Shown here: positions 35,001 to 47,000 of the stretch, in pieces
How positions within the stretch are numbered: position 1 is the first letter of the stretch
How the letters are laid out: each line of letters begins with the position of its first letter
Origin: Xiphophorus maculatus
Taxonomy: Eukaryota; Chordata; Actinopteri; Cyprinodontiformes; Poeciliidae
Length of the DNA: 64,000 nucleotides
Assembly: GCF_002775205.1 (NCBI RefSeq)
Contig: NC_036455.1
Location: 5,494,501 to 5,558,500, forward strand
Direction: 5' to 3'
Made by a program: the position numbers and the translations under genes
The notes under the pieces: model-generated
What the model was told of the DNA's origin: nothing
Database searches by the model: none
Seen by the model: only the letters and a program-made list of their open reading frames with translations

Positions 35001-38000
35001 ATAAACTAAAGTGTTTTAAAATTTATTCCCTGAGCTACAGACTTTCTGGTTCTTGGAAACTTCAGAGTGTAGATCAGGAACTGAAATAAACCCGACAGAA
35101 CGCAAGCCGGTCCAACTTCATACCAGTCAAGACGAAGCGGTGAAACACTTTCAGTGCCACTTTTAAAAGTACGTTTTGTGAAGATTGGATCACAGAGTTC
35201 TGGACAAAAATGTAAAAAACACTTTAAAAAATGAAATGTTTTATCTGAGTGCAGTCATAATGGATGAATGAAGCAATGGCTGATGGGAAATGTTGTGATT
35301 AAAATATGGACAAAATAAACCAAAACAGTCGCAAACTATCCTGATTTTATTTATTTTTAATTTTATTTAATCATGGTGAAGTAAACACTGTTGAGCTGTA
35401 CTTGAAATACTGACTTTAAATTCCTAAAATGTTAAACTTTGATTATAAGAGCAAATTTATAGTTATCATTTCCTAACAATAGACCTTTAACAACCTTTGA
35501 TTATTGGAAACTGTTAATTAAATTATTCATTTTTATATTTTTGTGGTAAAATACGACACAGGAAACTACTTCTGGAGAAAACAATAAATGAGTTGTAAAA
35601 AACAAAACGAAAGGAGTTAAACTTGGACCCGATTGAAGGATAAGTAAGTGCTGCACTTCTTGGAAACTTGACGAGGCCTTCAAGGAAAACACGTAGATAT
35701 GAAATCCGGTCCAACTTCATACCACTGATGAGACAAAAAGATGTTTTTTTAGTGCGACTGTCACTTAAAAAATAAATTTTGTGAAGAATGTAGCAGCTTA
35801 AGCTTTGGGGCAAAAATGTGACTGAAAACTGTAAGAAACTGAAATGTTTTCTTCATGTTTTGTGTTTTAACGTCGTCACAGAAAGTTTGGGCCTTAAAAT
35901 GTGGAGAATTTAATCAGATATTTTAGAAAAGTATACAAGAAATATTTTGCTTTTTTATTATGCTTTATGTATAACAAAGTGAAGAAATAAGTTTTTGCTT
36001 ACGAAGACACTATTTTACATTTACATTTTGTGTTCTTACCAAAAGCAGAAATTTAAATATTGTTTATTTCTGTTTTTGTTTTTTAGCATTGTGTGTATTT
36101 TTTTTTCTTTTTTCACTTATGTATATAAAATTTAAAAATGGCAAACTGTTGGAGTAATTTATTTAAAATGTAGATTTTAAAACTCCTGAGTTCAAGAGCT
36201 TTTTTAAAAGTCAACCCTAATTTTAATATATTTTATGCTTTTTTTCCCCCATCTTTTAAATTGGTGATAATCGATAATTATTCAACCTTTCTGGAAACCT
36301 TTTTTATTTAACTTTGCTGATTTTTCCCTTATTTTTGCTTCAGTTCTTTTACCAGCAAAAAAAAGTGATGATACTGAAAAAGTGGAAGACGAATAAACAA
36401 CAACAAACCCAAGTGAAAACAACTTAGAGTAAATAAACAATATCTGAGAGTAAAACCAGAGTCCTGCATCCTTTGGTTTATTTTAGGTTAAACAAACAGA
36501 AATGATTAATTAATTAATCAGATTTCCAATCCATCACAAGACAAATGACCATGAACACATTAATTCATTAGAACATTTAGAAACTAACTAATCAGTCACA
36601 GAAAATGTGTGGAAACAGTCAAATCAATTGAAATACAAGCAGAACTATTGATCAGAAAACCTGATTCCCCGCATGCAAGATGTAAAGATCAATACTTTGA
36701 TCATTTTTCCTTTACATTTTCTGAAGTTGGCAGATGTTTTCCTTTAAAATACTATAATTTCTGTTATAATACTTGTGTTATCTCATCTCACTGCAATCTG
36801 ACCAAGTATTTTGGTCTAGTTTTGAGTTTAAATCTCTTAATACACTTAAAAACCAACTTACAAGTAACTTTTCCACAACAAATGGGAGCTTTTTAAAGTA
36901 AATAAAGTACATAAGTAAAGTAAATCAATGAAAAACTATTGATTTAAAGAAAATACTAAATCCCCTGGCAGATAAATTAACTTAAAACTAGACATTTCCC
37001 TCATGTTTTTATTAAAATAATCTGCCAGTGGGACTAGGACTCAGTTGCTAGGTAACAACGCCAATGGAGCTAGAACTTTTTCATCAATATTAAGGAATTA
37101 TTTATTTAAAACAAGCTGCTATATCTTGCTGAAGTTACTTTTGTCTTATTTCAGGTGTACTAAGATGCTTGGTAAGTTTTGTGTTTTGGAGATTTTATAT
37201 TTTTTAAATGGGAAAAATCTTGTTATAATTTAAATAATCCACCAGTTGAATCAGGCATTTTTAATCAATATTAAGTAGTTATTTAATTTAAACAAGCTCC
37301 TATACATTGCTGAAAAGTTACTTGTAAGTTAATTGTGTCGTTTTTCAAGTGTACTTATGAATTTGCACTTAAAATTAGATTTTGTGTTTTTGCAGTGCTG
37401 CTTGTGCCTCTAAATTTAAGCAGCAAATGTTTTTATTATTGTTGTGGGTTTTTCCACAGCAGTGCATGTCATCTATCAGATCTCTAAAACAAATAAACAT
37501 TTGCTTATGAAGTAAACTAAAACTAATTAAGTTGCTTTGTCCTTCTTGACATTTAAAGTACTTGATAGTTAAAGTACTTGATAGTTAAAGTACTTGCATA
37601 TGAAAGTTGAAGTACACCCGTGTTTCTGTGAAGGATCGTGATTCATCGCTTGCTGCGCCGGTTTTAGCTGCACCCAGGCTTTTGTCAGTCACTGCGTTCA
37701 GTTCCTGCTTCTCCTCGTAATGTCGCTTTAAATGTAGAAAATGTTCTTATGTAATAAAACTTTGATTTCCTCCAATCGTACGAATCCATCACAAGACAAA
37801 TGTGATGGATTCGTACGATTGGAGGAAATTGTACGAATTTAGAAACTCAAAGCTAAAAACACTTTTTACTTTAAAGGTGCTCTTATAATTAGTGTTGTAT
37901 TATCTCTGCATGCTTTTGAGTCTAAATAAGTAACAAGTGGAGCTTAAATTAAGGATTTTTAAAAATAAAAATCTGAAAAGTGTGGCGGGTCAATATTTTT

Positions 38001-41000
38001 GTTGAATCACCTTTATTGGAGGAAATGTCACATTTAGAAACAGGAAGTCATCTTTGCATAATATCTCCAGCTAAGATTGGGTGGGAGGCAGATGAACATC
38101 AAATTTCAAGTTGAATTTAGCAGTAAAAAATTGGACTTTGACTAGGCCATGAATCTAAACCATTCCATTGTGTCTGAGTTTTTGTTTTTCTTTCTTTTAG
38201 CTTCCCTGTCTGCTAAATGAAAGGATCCCACAGCATGATGCTGCCACCATGTTTGTATTTTCAGTTCTCATGTAACCCGAGTATTAGTAGTACTTATTTT
38301 ATCTTTTTGCTGCTGATAATTTATTTCTGGAGTGTGTAAATAATATCCGTTTATTCAATTTCATTTTTAGACTTAAACTTATTCTATTGCCTTTGATTGC
38401 CTGTTTTTTGAGACAAAAAGTAGTCCATAGAATACATTTAAAAAAATAATAAAATTAATAAAAATAAAACATTCACTGAGACATCTGTGGTGTGAATAAA
38501 CAAATATAAAATATTGACAATATTTCTGACTTAATCTTGTTTTGCAGTCACTGAAACATTTAGTTATTTTAACTAAAGTTCAAACTATCCAGAAACTGAT
38601 TAGTTGATTTAATGCGATGAAAAGTAAAGAAGTGAATTTAAAGCTTTTGCAACCAGATACAAGTTTATGAATGAGTCTACATTCGCTCTAATGTAGGTGA
38701 AACACAAGAAAACAAAAATAATGTAATTTTCTTTATATGTTTGTTATTTTCTGAGCAGTGAGATGAAAACAGTGTCAAGTGCTTTCGGGTTGCTGGACCC
38801 GCCCCGGTGCCCAGCAGGACCTCAGCGCTCAGCAATGCAGCCGGACGAGCCGCATGCCTCTCCTCCCTCTACAGTCTCTGGATCCGGTCGGACCCGCTCC
38901 GGCACTCCTTCGTGTCTCGGGTCGGGTCCAAACACGCTCTGACGCAAAGCGAGCTTTGTTCCCCGAGACGTTTCTTTCAAAACAAGGCACATATTTTCCC
39001 CGAGGCGGAAATTCATTGTTTGTTTCTCACCAGATGATCAGAGGATTTTCTCAGTTTGTTACATTTACTTTTTTTTAAATTACTTTTATTAGTATTTTTA
39101 CTCTTACTTGAGTAAAATGTCTGGATTTACCCACTGAATGAAAAACAAACATGTTTTAACCAAAAATTCACCATAAACAGACACAAACCTGCAGTTTCTG
39201 TTAAAGTTTAGTTTGTTTTTTATTAAACTTACACTCAGCTTTGAAAACTATTTATTTTTGTCTAATTTTGTTACTTATATAAATTATTGTCATTTTGGTC
39301 TTTAAAACACCAAAATTTCTCCTTAACTTTATATTTTGGTTTCGTCTGATGATGTAATTCTTAAAAATTAAATGATAATTTGTTCAGTTACTTGAATAGA
39401 CTTTATACCAAATACTTTCTTGCTCTTACTTGAGTAATTTCCTTTTACTTTTTACTTTTACTTGAGTAAAAATATGTTAAAGTAGTGCTGCTCTTACTTG
39501 AGACACGTTTCTCCCCACCTGTAGTTTTTCTTCACCTGTTTACATTTAAGCAGAAACAAATATAGCAACATTTTTACAGAAACTTTTCAACTTTATGGAT
39601 GTGAAAGCCTGAAATCATCCCGTCTGTTTTATCTACCTTTAAAATCCTCCACAGTGTTTTAATGTTAAGAAAATGAGATTAATTTTAGATTTTACTGGAA
39701 AGTTAAGACGTCATTTCCAGAACCGAGACACAGGAAGAGACATTCCTTAAATAACAAAACTTCTTAAATTAGAAAATGGGCTGGGCAAGTTTTTGTTGTT
39801 TTGTATAAAAACATTTAAACCTTTTTTTTTTTTAAATATCCAGACAAAACAAACCGACTCATTTTATTTTATTTTAAGCTAAATAATATAAATAATTCCT
39901 GAGAATTAAACCATCCTCATTAACTTTACACTGTTCAATGAAAAGCTATTCTTAACTTTATTTGCATTAAAACTTTACTTATAGATAAACTAAACAGAAA
40001 AGGTTTTAATTTTTATTCTGTTAAGAGTTGTAAGCTTTGAAAACTCACTTCCACCAGAACTGACTTTAAAATGAAGATGAACTAAAACTGTATTAATTTT
40101 TAACTGTTTTTGATTCAGTGGCTTCAAATACATTGTTTTGTATTTATTTACTGATTAAACTCTTCAATTAAGATGAACTTTTAAAGGTGTTTCTAATGAC
40201 GGATGATGTGAATTGGCTACAAACACTATAAAGCAGGAATCAGTTTGTCTTGATCTGTATTTTCTATCCGTTTCTATCATATAAAACAACAAATAAATGT
40301 TTAAATACTCAGAAATATTAAATTGCGAGCATGACAACCACATAAACAGCTACAGAAGTAAAGTAAATAAGTTTAGAGGCCTGGTTGGTGTTACTGGATT
40401 GGGCCGGTTCTTCTACCATTTCCTGTTAGTTTCTCTGTAAATAACAATAAGCTCTTCCATGAACAATTCGCTAAGCTGCAGGATTCCCCAAGGCTGGACA
40501 CTCGGCCCATTTCCATTCTTTAAAAGCCTCGTCATTATGACCTGTTGTATTTATTTATCTGTGTAAGGAAACATTTTATACATAAATCACATATAAAAGT
40601 TTTTAATTGTCATTTTTTGCTTTAGGAAGAATTAAACATTTTCCATTTGTAGATAATTTATTTTGTAACACCATCGAGGTGAAGTCATCAGTTGTCAAGC
40701 AGGACTTAGAAATGTTACCTGGGTGAACTTGGTTTATCCACTGAAAGGCCCTCCATGATGGCTTCATGCTTATTTAATACAGTGGTTCCCAAAGTGTGGG
40801 GCGCGCCCCCTAGGGGGGTCACAGTGCCATTGCAGGGTGGGGGGCGCGGGAAGCGGTACGGATGAATGAAAGAAAAACAACCAAAAAAAACAGTTACACA
40901 AAAGTGTTTCACTGTAAATATGGTTTGTAGTTTGATTTGTTTCAACCTGAAGTGTGAAATAAACTTTAATGGAGTTTGAAAACAAAATATGTGTATCGGT

Positions 41001-44000
41001 TTATGTCTGGTTGAACGATGTGTGAGTCCAGTTGATTTGTTTTCTTTTTGGGGGGATTTTATTGTAATCCATAGGGGGGCCCAGAAAATCTTTGGGAACC
41101 ACTGATTTAATAAATGATGACAAAGTGGAATCTTTTGTGTAGTTTTGAAAACTTAAACTTGGATTAGAATAATTTCAGAACCCAGTAAAGATCAGATTTA
41201 TATAATTACACCCAACATTAACAAAGGGTGTACTTTCTTTTTGTATGTGGAGAGAAGTCTAAATAAAAACCATTTCTACTTCTGATAAAAGGTGTGGCAC
41301 CACTGAGTCCTTGGTGTTGTGCTGCCCCCTGGTGTTCAGTCAACAGAACTGCAAGCTACAAAACTAAAATGAACTCTTCAGAGAAAAAAAACATAAAAGA
41401 CAGCCAAAATAAAAGCAGATACAGTTAAATTAATTACAATAAAATAAAGAAGAAACTAAATGACCAGTTTAATTCATGATCAAACCAAAAGTGAATAATT
41501 TTGGCAGCTTTTAGGCACCTTGAAAAACAATAATGCATCTGTTAAACCTGAGGGCTTTGGTGTTGCAAACACTGAAACCGTTTGCTTCCTGTTGAAACAA
41601 GCGCTGTTTTGGGTGTCAACATATTTGTTTCTGTGTTCAGATGAAGCCCAGAGGGATTGGATCCCAACATCCAAAATAATCCAGTAAAGTTTGACTCTGA
41701 GAATGAGCTGTGAGGAGACGGAGAGGCGCTGCATGAGTCAGACTGTGGAAACATTTTAGGTCCAGTCAGTGGGTAAACAAGATCATCACGTGAAATGTTA
41801 AGCAAACATTGTTTCCAAAGCTTCTTTGAAGAGGAAATAATTATGTGTACATTACAATTTAAAAAAACAAACAGAGGTAATTTAATCTGCATTGGTGCTG
41901 ATTAAATATTTTGTTTTCTTATTTGATTAAATAATTATTGAAGATTAGAAATCTTTTTTTTTTTTTAAAGAAATTTTTCTAAAATTGATGAAAATTTAAG
42001 ACAAAAGCTTTTCCTGAAACATCTTTGGAGAAATGTTTACCAAACACGGTAGTGGCAGGATCATGCTAAGGGGTATTTGTACTTTATTTTGTTAATGTTA
42101 GTGAAAATATAATTAGTTTCAAATATCAGCCAGTTTTAAATCTGTGGGCTACACTGAACAGAAATTAAATAGCCTCATGATCTGACAGATTTGTTTAAAT
42201 ATTTGTTAAATTAGTTTGCTAATAGATTATCTGTACAGAATATATTTCATGCTAAAAGTTAAAATTGAGATGTTTTATAATAGAAAACTATAAACTGCAC
42301 TACAACCGCACTGCAAAAACACAAAATCTGACCAAGTATTTTAATCTAGTTTCTAGTGCAAATATCTTGGTACACTTAAACCTGTCACAATAAGAAATAA
42401 ATCTATTAATGGCACAATAAATTAAAATTGACTCATTATTGTTTTCTCTTTCTAACAAAAACTTGTTGATAAAAATTTTTAGTTTGGTGTTTTGGTCTCA
42501 ACTAGATATTTTTTGAAGGTTAATTTTGTTCACAGAGACTAAATAACTCATTTCATTTGTCGTTTCTTTTGTTTTGTTTATTTACAAGTAACATTTCTGC
42601 AACATATAGTAGTTTGTTTTAGTTAAATAATTCATTAATATTGATCCAAACAAGGTACTAGCTCCACTGGGAGTTTATTACACTTATAATAAGACATTTT
42701 TTCCATTAAATTAAAGAATCTACCAGCGGAACTAGAAGTTTTTAAATCAATCCATATTAAGGGATTATGTACTTAAAACAAACTCATATTTTTCAGAAAT
42801 GTTGCTTATGAGTAACTTTTGACTTACTTCAAGTGAATTAAGAGATTTGCAGTAGAAACTAAAGTGCAAACACAATAAAGCAGCAACAAAGTAAACTGTT
42901 TTTAAGTAACTAGACATAAAGTACAACCAAGGCTTCCTCAGAAGAGCTACTAAATCAACAGCCACCTTGTTTTCTTATTCCTTCTCTGGAAAAGTCGTGA
43001 CATAACAGCCTAAAAGTTACCCGGAGGTGAAACTTTGTGCTTATTTTTCTGGCAGTCGTTGTTTGGGGAAACCTCCCAGTAGCCTGTGACATTGTTTAGC
43101 CAACATGGCTAAAACCATCCACTTCCCTAAACCTGACCTCCTCATCGATTCTCATGTCATTTTTGGCAATTGTGACTCAATCTTCTGTCACAAGGTAACA
43201 TATTTAGGCTCAGCAATGTGAGAGTGAGGTCAGGGCCCTCTGACGGTGTGAAATATGAGAACGAGTCAAGATGGTGGAAGGAATCCCAGGAACAAAACAA
43301 AACCTGGACACAATGGATGCAGGACAAATGGTATATTTGAAGCTCCTCTGCGTTTAAGGAATTTGAGAAAACAACTTTTACAAGTTGAGGAATTTTTCAG
43401 GCAAGCTGAGACATGATTCACTGATTTTAAAGAGTGTGGAAAAAACCTGCACCGAACCTCAAACCCGATGCCTCACCCTGATCTGCAATAACAGCATTAA
43501 AGTGAATCCAGCAGAACACAGACTGCAGAAAAACCTGAGCTCCGTGTTTCATCAGTCAGTTACTCACATTGGATCTTTAAAGAAACATATAAAGTTAAAC
43601 TTGATTATAAAATATTTCTTATTTACTTTATTGTGTACTGTGTTTATGTATGTTTATATTTTGCTTTGGAAATAAAAAACAATAATCTGACTGATTTATT
43701 GGACTCCAGACATTGGAATTAGCAAATGTATCAACAAGCTACATTAGCTTTAGCCTACACAATAAAAAAAACTGCTAGCTTTAGCTGAGCAAATATGTCA
43801 TTCAACTACAATTACTCACACCATTGAATCTGTTTTTTTAATAGAATGAGTAATTTCTGACTGATTTATTGGTTTCCACAACATGAAAACCACATAAAGC
43901 TAATGTTGTTAGCAAGCAACATTAGCTTTAGCCTACAAAATAAACAACCTGTTAGCTTTAGCATAGCAAATATGCCAGAAGTGATTTCTTTATTATTCAT

Positions 44001-47000
44001 TAAACTAATGCTACAAAGCTACAGTTACCCAGTAGATGATTCAAACTGAAGTTTGGATTGGACTTCTCATTAGCATTTGATTTAAAAATATTTTTTATGT
44101 AATTTATTCTGTACTATGTTTATGTGTAAGAGGGCTTAATTATAAATGCAAAGTTTATCAAAAATTTGTTTATTTATTTTTGTTAAATCAACAAATTGTT
44201 TCTCCAGTCATTTATTGGTGTTTTAAGTTCTGTTACGTTGCTCTTGACAGTTGATGGTTACCGTAGCAACCAGTAACTCACAGCTCCTCCCCTGCTTTCT
44301 GTTGCCGTTAGTAACTGTTAGAATTAGCTCTGTGTTTTCTTTACAAATCTTATATTTTAACGTATATTTTAGACAAATTTAATAATATAAAGTGTTTTAT
44401 GAGCAATCTTGCTATGTTTTGTATATGTTTAAGTGTTATTAATGTTGTCCATTTTAGCTAGGTTTAATTTTAAAAATGCTAACTGCTGCTAACTGCTGCT
44501 AACTGCTGCTAACTCATTGGGAGCTATTGCTTTGTAGTTTGTTTAGAGTTATTTATTATATTTTACTTAATATATAGGGGCAGAAGCTGCTGGAGTAAAG
44601 TTAACCACCAACTTGATTTCCTCTTTTATTAGAATAAATACAGTGAACCTGAATGTCAACCTACTGGACCTGAGACAAACATAAGGATTACGTATGTATG
44701 CTTTGTAAATAAAATACACCAATAGAGTAATCTGATATATTGGAGTTGTAATAAACATAAAATTAACAGGTGATGTTAGCATTAGCCTAATAAATCAACA
44801 ACTTCCTAGTGCCAAAATTGTAACAAAAAAAGAAAGAAATCTAAAGATTTAAAACTAGCTCAAAAGGAGACTGAACATCGATTTGCAGAAAGCAGTGGGG
44901 GAGGGGTGACCACCTCTGCTTCCGTACATTTTATCATTCACCCAAGTAGGACACTTGAAATGTGGTATTTTTCAGTTAGCCACAAAAACAATTCAAAACG
45001 TATTTCTTGTTGCCCCTCAACAACTCGCAGCATGATGTTACCCAAAAATGGACCAACAACAAGCTTCTTTTACCTTTTCCTGCAACACCTATTCATCTTT
45101 TATCATTAAATAACAGCACCAATATATTTGACACATTTTTGGTAAATTAAATAAGATGTTTCAAGCAGACTACATAAAAAATTAACCCAGTTCGAATTGC
45201 AAAAATGCCCCAAAAAGTCACTGAAACTTCCACCAACAAAACAAGTTTTTCCCAGAAGTAAAATTAGACAGATGTGCTTATTCTGAACTGTCTGCTCAGA
45301 GTAATTTTAAGCCATTTCTTGATATTCAAAATCAAACCTCAAGATTACAGCTTATTCATTATGATGCAAGAAAAATAACTGAAAACACACCCCACCCCTC
45401 CCTGTTGGTGTTGTTGTTTATCTCCCTGTCACCCGAAATAAAATCTGAAATAAAATCACCTGGAGTGCAACGGTTTCAGTCCTCAGGCAATGGAGCTCCT
45501 AAATTTCCAATTGCAACCACAGATGACACAATTTACCATAATTTAAATGGAAACTTTATTAGGTACACCTCATAGTTGATCGTACAAACAGCAGCTCAGA
45601 GAATCATATGGCAGCAGCTAACTTGATGTCTGCACCAAATATACGGGGAAGAAAGAATAGATACATGACTTTGAACATGAAATGATTGATGGTGCCAAAT
45701 GGTCTGATCTGAGAATTTAAGAAACTACAAGAATTTTCACACAAAACCTCAAAAAAATGGTCAGAAATAAAGAAAATAGCCATTGAACTTTGGAGAAAAT
45801 GGGCTAAAACACAAGACCAATAGGAAAGGATATTTAAGTGACTTTGAACATGAAATGATTGTTGGTGCCAGATGGGTTGGTCTGATCTAGGAAACCAATT
45901 ATTGACAAGGACTTTCACACAAAACTACAGAAAATGGTCAAAAACAGCAGGGGGTGGGGCTAAAACGGCAGAAGGCCAATAGGAAAGGATATTTAACTGA
46001 CTGTGAAAATAAATTGATTGTTGGTGCCAAATGGGATGACCTGGAAATTTAAGAAGCTACAAGAATTTTCACACAAAACCACATAAAAATAGTCATAATG
46101 GATAAAATAGCCATTGAACTTTAAAACAGATGGGCTAAAACAGGAAAAGGCCACACCTTGTGCCTCTCCTGTCACCTTACAGCCTCTTCAAACCGGCCAA
46201 TAAAGGGTTAGGAAAACGTTACCTGGTCTGATGAGTCGTGTTTTTTAGACAGTTGGACCAGAATTTGGTGTAAACAACCAGAAGCATGAATGCATCATAG
46301 TTTTGGTCACTGGTTCAAGCCAGCGGATGTGGCCAAATAATGATGTGGGAGATTTTTACTTGGCACAGCCTCAAGTTACAGTGTTGGGCATGAAATGGGT
46401 TCATCTGTTCTCCAATGGCATCAACAGAGACCAGTTCTAAAACTCAAAGAACTTCCTGATGCAACTAAATTAAATTATCTGGTCAAAATAAACCAGAGTT
46501 GACAACTTGTTGGATCTGCATCTTTGCTAGTTAATCCTCATAAAGTGGCCAGTTTTTTCTTTTTAAAAACCTTAAGGGACTTTATGAAAACCATGTAATC
46601 TTTGCTAAATCCAACAGAATCGTTTTATTTGCAACATCTAAATAAATTAATGCTAAAAAAAATACTTTTATACTTTTTTAATCTTTTTAAAAATACCTTC
46701 CGTGTCAAACGACCACGCCCAAACGTGATCCTTAAGGGTGTTTTATTCATAATTGGATTAAAGTATCTTTTTTTTATTGATCAGATCTTATTTATTTCTG
46801 ACTCATCAGCTGAACACACCCAGCCTGCAAAACTGAAGCCAAAAAAAAAGAAGACTTTTGGACTCTAAACAAAACCAACCCCACTAAATTTGAAACACAT
46901 TTTATGTGAAAACAAAAGAAGACGAAATAATGTGGTATTTTTGCATAAAGGTAAATGATATATGATGTGACCTCATTAACTAAAAACGCGTAAATTCTAA

